Origin: Flavobacterium urocaniciphilum
GTDB lineage: Bacteria; Bacteroidota; Bacteroidia; Flavobacteriales; Flavobacteriaceae
Reading direction: 5' to 3'
DNA: 64,000 nucleotides
Assembly: GCF_900110615.1 (NCBI RefSeq)
Contig: NZ_FOEI01000009.1
Coordinates: forward strand, 23,043-87,042
Position 1 is the stretch's first letter. Each line of letters opens with the position of its first letter. Positions 35,125-43,195 of the stretch are shown one piece after another. Under the pieces are notes generated by a model that saw nothing but the letters and a program-made list of their open reading frames with translations, had not been told where the DNA came from and did no database searches. Position numbers and translations under genes: made by a program.

Positions 35125-35138
35125 TTAAAAAAATATTT

Positions 35139-35786
35139 ATGACCATTTCTGAGGAAAACTATTTGAAAGTTATTTATCATTTGTCGAACCTTTCTCCAAA
35201 AGGGGTTAATACGAATGCAATTGCTGGAATGTTGGATACAAAAGCTTCATCTGTAACGGATATGCTTAAAAAGTTATCCGATAAAGAATTGGTAGATTAT
35301 CAAAAATATCAAGGTGTTTTTTTAACAGAAAAAGGCAAGTTACATGCTAAAATGATTGTTCGAAATCACCGTTTGTGGGAAGTGTTTTTAGTGGAGAAGT
35401 TAGGTTTTGCTTGGGATGAAGTTCATGAAGTAGCAGAAGAATTGGAGCATGTTCGTTCGGAGAAATTAATCAATCAATTGGATAAGTTTTTAAATTTTCC
35501 AAGTTTTGATCCGCATGGCGATCCCATTCCAAATGCAAAAGGAGAAATTCCAACCATCGCTAAACAATTATTATCTGAAATTGAAGCTGGCGAATCAATT
35601 ACTTGTGTAGGTGTAAAAGATACTTCTGTAGATTTTTTAAAATATTTGAATAAACAACAAATTTCTTTGGGTACAAAAATTAAAATTTTGGAAAAAGAAT
35701 CATTTGATGGAACAATAAAAATTGAAATTAATTCGAACGTAATAGTAATTTCAGATAAAATTGCTAATAATTTATACGTAAAATAA
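35139..35786 (+). CDS. DtxR/MntR family metal-dependent transcriptional regulator
   Basis: 215 residues from the ATG at 35139 (MTISEENYLKVIYHL, the usual family N-terminus); an ATG at 35097 lies upstream of the -7 box. Parts in order: winged helix (about 5-65, LDTKASSVTDMLKKLSDKELV), dimerisation and metal-binding domain with HRLWEVFLVEKLGFAWDEVHEVAEELEHV and FPSFDPHGDPIPN, and a C-terminal FeoA/SH3-like domain (SLGTKIKILEKES...VIVISDKIANNLYV). Expected to repress uptake genes when Mn or Fe is replete. It is followed 10 bp later by the Nramp gene and is divergent from the TonB receptor. Confidence 0.93.
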   Translation: MTISEENYLKVIYHLSNLSPKGVNTNAIAGMLDTKASSVTDMLKKLSDKELVDYQKYQGVFLTEKGKLHAKMIVRNHRLWEVFLVEKLGFAWDEVHEVAEELEHVRSEKLINQLDKFLNFPSFDPHGDPIPNAKGEIPTIAKQLLSEIEAGESITCVGVKDTSVDFLKYLNKQQISLGTKIKILEKESFDGTIKIEINSNVIVISDKIANNLYVK

Positions 35787-35796
35787 ACTTTTAGTT

Positions 35797-37668
35797 ATGT
35801 CTAAATCACTTGAAGAAGTAAACCAATCGATAGCAACCGAAGGTAAAAAGTCGGGTTTAAGAAAAATTTTAGCTTTTCTTGGTCCAGCTTATTTAATTAG
35901 TGTTGGATATATGGATCCTGGGAATTGGGCAACCGATTTAGCAGGTGGAAGTCAGTTTGGATACGCTTTACTTTGGGTATTGTTGATGAGTAACATTATG
36001 GCGTTGCTTTTACAAAGTTTAAGTGCTCGTTTAGGAATTGTTACACAAAGGGATTTAGCTCAAGCTTCAAGAGAAACCTATTCGCCTTTTGTAAATTATA
36101 TTCTGTATTTCCTTGCAGAAATAGCCATTGCAGCTTGTGATTTAGCTGAGGTTTTAGGTATGGCAATTGGATTGAATTTGCTTTTCGGAATTTCCTTAAT
36201 ACAAGGTGTTGTCATCACTGTTTTAGATACTTTTTTATTGTTATTTCTGATCAATAAAGGAATGCGAAAAATGGAAGCTTTTATTATTGCATTAGTAGCT
36301 GTAATTGGTTTTTCATTTGTATTTGAAATGATATTTGCGCAACCAGAAATTGGTCAAGTTGTAACAGGTTTGGTTCCTAGTATTCCTAACGAAGCAGCTT
36401 TATATATTGCTATCGGAATTATTGGAGCAACGGTTATGCCGCATAATTTATATTTACATTCTTCATTGGTTCAAACTCGAAAATTCGATAGAAGTGATAA
36501 AGGAATTAAACAAGCTTTGAAATACAATTTAATTGATTCGACTATTGCATTAAATTTAGCGTTTTTTGTAAATGCCGCTATTTTAATTCTAGCTGCTGCA
36601 ACTTTTTATAAAAATGGGTTGTTTGAAGTTGCTGAAATTCAGGATGCACATCAATTATTAGCACCCATGTTAGGAACAAAATGGGCACCAATTTTATTTG
36701 CAGTTGCCTTAATTGCTGCCGGACAAAGTTCAACGATTACAGGAACTTTAGCTGGACAAATTATTATGGAAGGTTATTTGAATTTGAGAATTCAGCCTTG
36801 GGTTCGTCGAATTATTACCCGTTTAATTGCGATTGTGCCTGCAGTTTTAGTCATACTTATTTATGGTGAAAGTGTCACGGGTAAAATGCTTATTTTCTCT
36901 CAAGTAATATTGAGTTTACAATTGGGATTTGCTATTATTCCTTTAATACATTTCGTAAGTGATAAATCGAAAATGAAAGGATTTGAAATTAGTAAATTAA
37001 CTCAAATTGCTTCATGGATAGTTGCTTCCATTATTGTTTCCTTAAATGCGAAATTAGTTTTCGATGAAATTAAAGGTTGGTTAGAAACTTCAGAAGATCC
37101 CATGATACTTTGGTTAACAGTTGTTCCCATCGCATTTGGATTTTTAATTTTATTACTTTATATCGTATTTAAACCATTTGTAACGAAATCCAAACAAGAA
37201 CATCAAAGTCATTTGCCTCATAATTTTGTGTTGGAATTTTCTGAAACGGTTGCTTATGATAAAAAGAATATTGCCATTTCAATTGATTTTTCAACAGCCG
37301 ATCAAAAAGCCATTAATAGTGCATTTGATTTGGGTGGAAAAGAGGCTAATTATACGTTAATACATGTAGTTGAAACGGTTGGTGCAATTATGTATGGTGG
37401 AAATGTAGATGATAATGAAACCAGAATTGACGAAAAATTATTACTAGAATATAAAGAAATGTTGACGAACATCGGATTTAAAGTTGATGTTAAATTAGGG
37501 TTTGGTAAGCCAAATAAAGCGATTCCTAAAATTGTTAACGAAGGTAATTTCGATATTTTAGTAATGGGAACGCACGGTCATACTGGTTTAAAAGATTTAC
37601 TTTTTGGAACTACCGTTGATAAATTACGTCACGAAATTTCTATTCCGCTGTTTATTGTAAAAAATTAA
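35797..37668 (+). CDS. mntH: Nramp divalent metal transporter fused to a universal stress protein domain
   Basis: 623 residues. Residues 1 to about 470 are a proton-coupled Nramp transporter with the metal-binding DPGN motif (40-43) and MPHNLYLHSS at about 214-223, in about 11 hydrophobic segments. Residues from about 489 to 623 form a UspA domain (KNIAISIDFS ... VMGTHGHTGLKDLLFGTTVDKL ... IPLFIVKN) with the G-x2-G-x9-G nucleotide-binding pattern, facing the cytoplasm. The regulator gene lies 10 bp upstream. The fusion suggests nucleotide-dependent control of Mn/Fe uptake (inference). The last 4 bases overlap a convergent gene. Confidence 0.95.
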   Translation: MSKSLEEVNQSIATEGKKSGLRKILAFLGPAYLISVGYMDPGNWATDLAGGSQFGYALLWVLLMSNIMALLLQSLSARLGIVTQRDLAQASRETYSPFVNYILYFLAEIAIAACDLAEVLGMAIGLNLLFGISLIQGVVITVLDTFLLLFLINKGMRKMEAFIIALVAVIGFSFVFEMIFAQPEIGQVVTGLVPSIPNEAALYIAIGIIGATVMPHNLYLHSSLVQTRKFDRSDKGIKQALKYNLIDSTIALNLAFFVNAAILILAAATFYKNGLFEVAEIQDAHQLLAPMLGTKWAPILFAVALIAAGQSSTITGTLAGQIIMEGYLNLRIQPWVRRIITRLIAIVPAVLVILIYGESVTGKMLIFSQVILSLQLGFAIIPLIHFVSDKSKMKGFEISKLTQIASWIVASIIVSLNAKLVFDEIKGWLETSEDPMILWLTVVPIAFGFLILLLYIVFKPFVTKSKQEHQSHLPHNFVLEFSETVAYDKKNIAISIDFSTADQKAINSAFDLGGKEANYTLIHVVETVGAIMYGGNVDDNETRIDEKLLLEYKEMLTNIGFKVDVKLGFGKPNKAIPKIVNEGNFDILVMGTHGHTGLKDLLFGTTVDKLRHEISIPLFIVKN

Positions 37669-38498
37669 AAATAAATCCCAGCTCCAAAAGTGGCATAATT
37701 ATAACTTGGAGAAGCTATTTTTAAATTCTCGTAACCCATAGAGAAAAAGTAATTTTTTTGGTGGTATTTTCCTCTAAATTCAAAAGAGTTTACGGGTAAA
37801 CCATTGATTTTACTCCAAATCATGGCGCTGTTAAAACTAACTTTTTTAAACGGAAAAACTTCTGTGTTTAATCCGTATGAAAATCCGGCTTTGTTGATGC
37901 CACTTGCGATATAAGTTGCACCTAACGTCCAACCTAAATTGAATTTCTCAAAACGTAAGCGGTCGTATCCTAAATTAAATTGAAATAAAGATAAATTAGA
38001 AGTTGTTTTCGAAAACTTATCACGTTCTATTAATTCTCTATAATCAGATTGTAAGTATAGATAATGAAATAATCGAAATTTGCCTTTGAAATGATTTCCA
38101 AAAGCAGCGTTGTTGCTATATAAAAAATGATTTTCTACATCAAAACGTACTTGATTTTTAGCAATTGAATCCTCAGAAAATTCAACATAATTTCCCGATT
38201 TATTATTGAAATAAGGATACGGTGAAAGTTTGTTATATAAATGATCTTCATTTTCATAATCTCCTATTCCGCCATAAAAAGGAACAAAGAATAGTATCTC
38301 AAAAAATAAACTAGTTTCTCCTGAATCAAAGTTACTTTCTCTTGTAGATGTTGTGTTTTGATTTTGAGATTGAGTAGGCAAAGGTGGTTTTTCTTCTTTT
38401 TTACCCGATTTTAATTCTTCTTTTGATTTGTCTATTTTTTGAGCAGAAATTGAGCTCGATAACACAAAAAGTATAAGTAGTAAAGTATTTTTAAGCAT
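37665..38498 (-). CDS. exported protein, probable outer-membrane barrel
   Basis: 277 residues from the ATG at 38498 (MLKNTLLLILFVLSSSISAQ is a signal peptide); the upstream alternative at 38519 is a TTG. After cleavage comes a low-complexity Lys/Gln/Thr linker (KSKEELKSGKKEEKPPLPTQSQNQNTTS), then aromatic beta-strands (GKFRLFHYLYLQSDYR, NLGYDRLRFEKFNLGWTLGATYI, FSMGYENLKI) ending NYATFGAGIYF like an outer-membrane barrel. Downstream end overlaps mntH by 4 bp. Family and role not recognised. Confidence 0.75.
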   Translation of the reverse strand: MLKNTLLLILFVLSSSISAQKIDKSKEELKSGKKEEKPPLPTQSQNQNTTSTRESNFDSGETSLFFEILFFVPFYGGIGDYENEDHLYNKLSPYPYFNNKSGNYVEFSEDSIAKNQVRFDVENHFLYSNNAAFGNHFKGKFRLFHYLYLQSDYRELIERDKFSKTTSNLSLFQFNLGYDRLRFEKFNLGWTLGATYIASGINKAGFSYGLNTEVFPFKKVSFNSAMIWSKINGLPVNSFEFRGKYHQKNYFFSMGYENLKIASPSYNYATFGAGIYF

Positions 38499-38539
38499 AA
38501 AGAATTTTTCGTATTTCAATCAAAAATAATGCCAGGAAA

Positions 38540-38659
38540 TTACTTACAATTGCAATCATCGCCACAACCATTTTTGTTAGATTTTTTCTTCCAAAAGAAT
38601 TTTCTAATCAAAAACCCAACAGCTAAAAGCAAACAGATGTATGTTAAAATTTCTTGCAT
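38540..38659 (-). CDS. FeoB-associated Cys-rich membrane peptide
   Basis: 39 residues, starting at the ATG at 38659, one base after the feoB stop. The N-terminal half is one transmembrane helix (EILTYICLLLAVGFLI), followed by a basic stretch (RKFFWKKKSNKN) and a Cys-rich tail GCGDDCNCK with three Cys. This is the layout of the FeoB-associated Cys-rich membrane protein family. Position at the end of a feoA-feoB operon supports it. Probably assists Fe(II) transport, perhaps as a metal-binding or FeoC-like accessory; mechanism unknown. Confidence 0.88.
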   Translation of the reverse strand: MQEILTYICLLLAVGFLIRKFFWKKKSNKNGCGDDCNCK

Positions 38660-38660
38660 G

Positions 38661-40763
38661 TTATTTTAAAGTTTGATACGCAATTAAGGCAACAATATAA
38701 GCAAATCCACTCATGAATGCCAATTGTATTAATGGCCATTTCCAAGAATTGGTTTCTTTTTTCACAATGGCCAATGTACTCACGCATTGCATTGCGAAAG
38801 CATAGAATAAAAGCAGAGAAACACCTGTAGCAAAATTGAAAATTCGATTACCTTTTGAATCCATATCTTCAGCCATTTTCATTTTAATAGTAGCTTCTTC
38901 TTCACTCTGACTTCCTACACTATAAATAGTAGCTAAAGTTCCTACAAATACTTCTCTTGCTGCAAAAGAACTAACGACTGCAATACCAATTTTCCAATCG
39001 TAACCCAAAGGTTTGATGGCAGGTTCAATAGTTTTTCCAATAATTCCTATATAAGAATTTTCAAGTTTGTATTCGGCAACTCTATCAGGAATTACAGATG
39101 GATTTATCTTTGTATTGCTTGAATATACTTCAGTTTCTATGATTTCTTGAGCATTGTCAAAATCTTTACCAGGACCATGTGAGCCTAAAAACCATAATAC
39201 AATTGAAATGGCTAAGATGATTTTTCCAGCACCTGTTACAAAAGCTTTCGTTTTTTCCAATACATTTAAAGCTACATTTTTAAACATCGGAACTTTATAA
39301 CTTGGCATTTCAACAACAAAATACGATTTGCATTTTAGTTTTAAAACCTTGTTTAAAATAAAGGCAGACGCAATAGCTACAACAAATGCCATTAAATATA
39401 ATCCCATTAAGGTTAAGCCTTGTAAGCTAAAGCCTAAGAATCGAGTTTCCGGTATGATTAAGGAAATCAAAATGGCATAAACCGGTAAACGAGCCGAACA
39501 TGTAATAAAAGGAGTAATTAAAATGGTTATCAGTCTTTCTTTCCAGTTTTCGATGTTTCTTGCGCTCATGATGGCTGGAATAGCACAAGCGGTTCCTGAA
39601 ATTAAAGGAACAATACTTTTACCAGATAAGCCAAAACGGCGCATGATTTTATCCATAAGAAAGACAACGCGACTCATGTAGCCGCTTTCTTCTAAAACAG
39701 AAATAAACAAGAAAAGAAAAGCAATTTGAGGAATGAAAATTACAATTCCTCCGATTCCAGGTATGATTCCATCAGATAACAAATCGGTAAATTTTCCCTG
39801 TGGAAGATTTTCTTTTGTGAATGCACTTAATTTTGAAAAAGTGGTATCAATGAAATCCATTGGAATACTACTCCAATCGAAAATAGATTGAAAAATTAGT
39901 AAAAGAATTCCAAAGAAAATTAAATAACCAAAAACCTTATGCGTTAAAATATTGTCTAATTTACTTTGAAAATCGGTAGCTTTTGATTTGTCAATTTTTT
40001 GTCCGATTTTCAACGTATCATTAATAAATTGATAACGTTTTATGGTTTCTTTTTGTTGTAATCTTTTTAATTCGGTATGCGAACGTGTAAACGTATTTTC
40101 AATTTCATTACGCTGTAAATTCAAGAAATTTACATCTTGAGTAATAACCAACCAAAGTTTGTAAAGTAATTGGTTTGGGAATGCTTTGCGTAAACGATTG
40201 AAATATTCTGGATCTATGGAACTCGCATTTAAACACGGTTCAGTAGAAAGTTGTTTGTAATTTAAAATTAGTTCTTTGATGTTGTCAATTCCGATGTTTT
40301 TTCGAGAACTAATTAAAGCAATTTTGGTTTTTAATTCTTGTTCTAAAAAAGGAATATCCAATTCGATACCTTTTTGTTTCATCCGATCGCTCATATTGAT
40401 AATAAGCAACGTTGGAATTTCAAGGTCTTTTATTTGTGTGAAAAGTAAAAGATTTCTTTTCAAATTTTCCACTTCTGTAACCACAACTGCTACATCTGGA
40501 AAATCTTCATCATTTTTATTTAACAGCAATTCTATTACTACGTTTTCGTCAATAGAATTGGCATTTAAGCTGTATGTGCCCGGTAAATCAATAATTTTTG
40601 CTTTGGTAATTTGATTGATTTTACAAACTCCCGTTTTTTTATCAACCGTAATTCCAGGGTAATTACCCACTTGCTGATTCAATCCTGTTAATTGATTGAA
40701 TACAGAGGTCTTTCCAACATTTGGATTACCAATAAGTGCAACTTTTATAATTTTTGGCGTCAT
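38661..40763 (-). CDS. feoB: ferrous iron transport protein B
   Basis: Inner-membrane Fe(II) permease with an N-terminal G domain. 700 residues. G1 is GNPNVGKTS (12-20), G2/switch in NYPGITVDKKTG, G3 DLPGTYSL (59-66), G4 NMSD at about 127, then a helical GDI-like linker and about 8-10 membrane helices with the two Gate regions (IPLISGTACAIPAIMSARN and SSFAAREVFVGTLATIYSV). Start codon overlaps the feoA stop by one base; the 39-residue accessory gene follows one base after its stop. Expected to be under Fe-responsive control (see operator at 41011-41026). Confidence 0.97.
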   Translation of the reverse strand: MTPKIIKVALIGNPNVGKTSVFNQLTGLNQQVGNYPGITVDKKTGVCKINQITKAKIIDLPGTYSLNANSIDENVVIELLLNKNDEDFPDVAVVVTEVENLKRNLLLFTQIKDLEIPTLLIINMSDRMKQKGIELDIPFLEQELKTKIALISSRKNIGIDNIKELILNYKQLSTEPCLNASSIDPEYFNRLRKAFPNQLLYKLWLVITQDVNFLNLQRNEIENTFTRSHTELKRLQQKETIKRYQFINDTLKIGQKIDKSKATDFQSKLDNILTHKVFGYLIFFGILLLIFQSIFDWSSIPMDFIDTTFSKLSAFTKENLPQGKFTDLLSDGIIPGIGGIVIFIPQIAFLFLFISVLEESGYMSRVVFLMDKIMRRFGLSGKSIVPLISGTACAIPAIMSARNIENWKERLITILITPFITCSARLPVYAILISLIIPETRFLGFSLQGLTLMGLYLMAFVVAIASAFILNKVLKLKCKSYFVVEMPSYKVPMFKNVALNVLEKTKAFVTGAGKIILAISIVLWFLGSHGPGKDFDNAQEIIETEVYSSNTKINPSVIPDRVAEYKLENSYIGIIGKTIEPAIKPLGYDWKIGIAVVSSFAAREVFVGTLATIYSVGSQSEEEATIKMKMAEDMDSKGNRIFNFATGVSLLLFYAFAMQCVSTLAIVKKETNSWKWPLIQLAFMSGFAYIVALIAYQTLK

Positions 40764-41002
40764 TATTTTATCGATTCTTGATTGATGTAGATTGCAGATG
40801 CCGTTTTTTTACGGATGGCAACTTTCGAATCATTAACGTTAAAAAATAGTGGATCGCCCATTGGAGCAATTTGAATTAATTCAATATCATTACCAGGCAA
40901 ACATCCCATTTCGATTAATTTCAATGGAATTTCGTCAATATTAATATCGGTAATTTGGGCACTTTGCCCTTTTTTCAGTATTGAAGCATTATACTCGCTC
41001 AC
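40763..41002 (-). CDS. feoA: ferrous iron transport protein A
   Basis: 79-residue SH3-like cytoplasmic protein that acts with FeoB. The pattern LKLIEMGCLPGNDIELIQIAPMGDPLFFNVNDSKVAIRKKTASAI is typical. It uses a GTG start at 41002 and overlaps the feoB ATG by one base, so the two are translationally coupled. Upstream on the minus strand lie a TATCTTTG -7 box and a DtxR-like half-palindrome. Confidence 0.95.
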   Translation of the reverse strand: MSEYNASILKKGQSAQITDINIDEIPLKLIEMGCLPGNDIELIQIAPMGDPLFFNVNDSKVAIRKKTASAIYINQESIK

Positions 41003-41010
41003 GAACTTAA

Positions 41011-41026
41011 TTTAGATTGAATTAAA
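41011..41026. promoter_or_regulatory. putative DtxR-type operator upstream of feoAB
   Basis: TTTAG-ATTGAA-TTAAA differs by one base from the TTTAG-N6-CTAAA form at 35067-35086. It lies 3 bases downstream of the feo -7 box, over the expected transcription start. Confidence 0.5.
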
Positions 41027-41029
41027 ATA

Positions 41030-41037
41030 CAAAGATA
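41030..41037 (-). promoter_or_regulatory. -7 promoter box of feoAB
   Basis: Minus strand TATCTTTG (TAnnTTTG), 27 bases before the GTG of feoA. Confidence 0.55.
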
Positions 41038-41128
41038 CATATTTCCTAAAATATAAACCTAACAAATATCATGTTTTGCATTTGCGAGTTTTATTCGTAC
41101 TTTAGTATTTATTATATGGAATAAAAAC

Positions 41129-41866
41129 ATGAGCAGAACATTAGTAATTGGAGATATACACGGAGGATTAAAAGCAGTTGTTCAGGTTTTAGAAAGAGCT
41201 AAAGTTACATCAGATGATATTTTAATTTTTTTAGGTGATTATGTTGATGGATGGAGTCAATCGCCTGAAGTTTTAGATTTTTTAATTGACTTATCAAATA
41301 AACAGAAATGTATTTTTATTAGAGGGAATCATGATGAATTGGTGTTGGATTGGTTAGAAGACCGACATGAACATTTAAATGAGGAAATGTGGTTTAAACA
41401 TGGCGGGAAAGCTACTGTTGATGCCTATAAAAATGTTTCTGTTACTCAAAAAGAAAAACACATACAGTTTTTGAAATCCTTGAAAAACTATCATTTGGAT
41501 GAAATGAATAGATTATTTGTGCATGCTGGTTTTACCAATATGAATGGTGTAACATTGGAATATTTTCCAAAAATGTTGTATTGGGATAGAACGCTTTGGG
41601 AAATGGCTTTGTGTTTAGATGAAAATATGGATAAAAATTCAGCGATTTATCCAAAAAGATTTAAGATATATTCGGAAATTTATATTGGACATTCTCCTTT
41701 GTCAAAAACTGAACGAGTTGATCCTGAGTTTAAAAATACGGTTTGGAATTTAGATACAGGTGCCGCTTTTAAAGGTGCATTAACAATAATGGATGTGGAT
41801 ACAAAAGATTTTTGGCAAAGTGATGTTTTGTCTAGTTTGTATCCAGATGAAATGGGAAGAAATTAA
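41129..41866 (+). CDS. metallophosphoesterase (PPP-type Ser/Thr protein phosphatase-like)
   Basis: 245 residues. The three PPP signatures are seen: GDIHGG (8-13), LGDYVDGW (about 36-43) and RGNHDE (about 67-72), followed by the distal His motifs FVHAGF and IGHSPL and WNLDTGAAF. Bacterial relatives include PrpA/PrpB and ApaH-like enzymes; the short form here could act on phosphoproteins or on dinucleoside polyphosphates. Divergent from feoAB, single gene. Substrate not assigned. Confidence 0.9.
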   Translation: MSRTLVIGDIHGGLKAVVQVLERAKVTSDDILIFLGDYVDGWSQSPEVLDFLIDLSNKQKCIFIRGNHDELVLDWLEDRHEHLNEEMWFKHGGKATVDAYKNVSVTQKEKHIQFLKSLKNYHLDEMNRLFVHAGFTNMNGVTLEYFPKMLYWDRTLWEMALCLDENMDKNSAIYPKRFKIYSEIYIGHSPLSKTERVDPEFKNTVWNLDTGAAFKGALTIMDVDTKDFWQSDVLSSLYPDEMGRN

Positions 41867-41878
41867 ATTTTTTTTTGA

Positions 41879-42169
41879 TTATTCGTTTGGTGATAACGAC
41901 AATAACACTTGCACTTTTTCATCTTTAACTTGAAAAGGATACAAGCCTTTTTTTAACAAGCTATAGGCTGGATCCATTTCTAGATAAAGCATAATATTGA
42001 TTTCAAAAACAAAATCTTCTTCTTGAACAAATGTTCCTTTTTCAGCATTTGATTCTGATGGATTCGAATTGCCAAACATTAAAACTTGTTCTTCATTAGA
42101 CAAATTGTTAATGTCTACTTCTAAAATTAAATCTGTAGAAGTAATCTTGGTGTAATTAAATTTTTGCAT
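41879..42169 (-). CDS. small cytoplasmic protein of unknown function
   Basis: 96 residues, acidic (VDINNLSNEEQVLMFG, GTFVQEEDFVFEINIMLYLEMDPAYS), with no signal peptide or membrane helix. It is convergent with the phosphatase gene, 12 bp apart. Codon use fits the neighbours and the frame is clean, but no family is recognised; the call as a real gene rests on length and position. Confidence 0.6.
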   Translation of the reverse strand: MQKFNYTKITSTDLILEVDINNLSNEEQVLMFGNSNPSESNAEKGTFVQEEDFVFEINIMLYLEMDPAYSLLKKGLYPFQVKDEKVQVLLSLSPNE

Positions 42170-42350
42170 ACAAAAGTAATTAGATGAGTGAATTCTTAAG
42201 ATAGTATAGCCGATTTTGGGTCGAATATTTAATCGTTTTGTAGAAATTCGTTAACTAAATTTGTCAAAAATGCCATTAAAGCAATGATTAGTCTGATCAT
42301 GTTTTATAGATTTAGATAAAGCAAAATTAAAACAGACTATTTTTGTGGGA

Positions 42351-42367
42351 TTACGGATTTTTCGTAA
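42351..42367. promoter_or_regulatory. inverted repeat TTACG-N7-CGTAA, candidate regulator site 1
   Basis: ATTACG-GATTTTT-CGTAAT extends to 6-bp arms (42350-42368). Same geometry as the site at 42494-42510. Confidence 0.45.
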
Positions 42368-42395
42368 TAAATGTTAAAAAATACGTATGGAACAA

Positions 42396-42425
42396 AAAAC
42401 CCGTTTGATGACTCAAACGGGTTTT
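42396..42425 (-). terminator. intrinsic terminator of the two-component operon
   Basis: AAAACCCGTTTGA (42396-42408) pairs with TCAAACGGGTTTT (42413-42425), loop TGAC. The T-run lies on the minus-strand side, so it ends transcription coming from the response-regulator gene. Confidence 0.85.
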
Positions 42426-42493
42426 GTTCACATCACAACCCAAATGTTAATGAAAAATTAAAGTACAAATTTAGCATCGAGGGTTTGTTTTTT

Positions 42494-42510
42494 TTACGGC
42501 AAATCCGTAA
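42494..42510. promoter_or_regulatory. inverted repeat TTACG-N7-CGTAA, candidate regulator site 2
   Basis: Palindrome TTTTTACGG-CAAAT-CCGTAAAAA (42491-42513) with 9-bp arms, 10 bases after the stop codon of the response-regulator gene. Confidence 0.45.
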
Positions 42511-42522
42511 AAATTGTTAAAT

Positions 42523-43185
42523 TTATATAAAACCTAGTTTTTTAGCTTCATTTATAAGGTCTTCATCTGAACTTTTATTAATTAAAAAGAAATCTTTAAT
42601 CTTAGATTTTCTTTTTTCAACTGTACTGTCACTTAATCCTAGTTGAGTCGCAATTGTTTTATTTTTAAATCCTTGGGCTAATAAAACAATAATTTGTCTA
42701 TTAATGCTGTCTAAGTAATCTTCTCGCTCAAGTAAATCTTTCATGCTTTCGGTAACAGTTGCGCTTAAATACGTTTTACCATCAATAACATCATGAAAAG
42801 CATCCAATAAAACTTCACCAGTTGCATCGCTTTTAATAATTAATGCGTTGGGTTTTGCTAAATGTAAAATATCGTAAATAATAAAAGATTCAGCATGTGC
42901 AGTAAGCATTAATATTTTTGCTTTTGGTTGGTATTCTTTAGCTAAAAGTGCTAAATCTTCACCAAATTTAATTTTTTGTTCAGGAAATGGAGGTAAGCTT
43001 CTATCGAGAAAAATAAAATCAAAATGATTGATCTGTTCAGAATTAGTTATCAATTTATAAGCGTCTTCTGAATTATGACAATAGGTTGGGTTTATTTCAA
43101 TATCTCTATCGTTAAATCCCAAAACAGATACATAACCATTTAAAATGGCTGGATGATCGTCTACTAATAAAATATTTACTGTCAT
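42523..43185 (-). CDS. NarL/LuxR-type response regulator
   Basis: 220 residues. The receiver domain has the acidic pair Asp9-Asp10, phosphoacceptor Asp61 (FIFLDRSLPP), Thr95 (MLTAH) and Lys118 (IIKSD). The C-terminal LuxR-type HTH at about 150-200 contains LSDSTVEKRKSKIKDFF. Its gene starts 10 bp after the stop of the TPR histidine-kinase gene and is surely its partner. Targets unknown; TTACG-N7-CGTAA repeats near the locus are candidates. The HTH recognition part is followed by an extra ~25-residue tail (SSDEDLINEAKKLGFI). Confidence 0.93.
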   Translation of the reverse strand: MTVNILLVDDHPAILNGYVSVLGFNDRDIEINPTYCHNSEDAYKLITNSEQINHFDFIFLDRSLPPFPEQKIKFGEDLALLAKEYQPKAKILMLTAHAESFIIYDILHLAKPNALIIKSDATGEVLLDAFHDVIDGKTYLSATVTESMKDLLEREDYLDSINRQIIVLLAQGFKNKTIATQLGLSDSTVEKRKSKIKDFFLINKSSDEDLINEAKKLGFI

Positions 43186-43195
43186 TTCTTTTAAT

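Larger units (their letters stand above)
42170..42522. other. 353-bp intergenic region rich in inverted repeats
   Basis: Contains, left to right, a possible 23-codon minus ORF with a hydrophobic product (42229-42300), a TTACG-N7-CGTAA site (42351-42367), a strong minus-strand terminator (42396-42425) and a second TTACG-N7-CGTAA site (42494-42510) just after the response-regulator stop. No longer ORF is convincing. Confidence 0.7.

Noticed and set aside
36681..36869. 62-residue + ORF inside mntH
   Set aside because: Out-of-frame shadow within conserved transporter helices.
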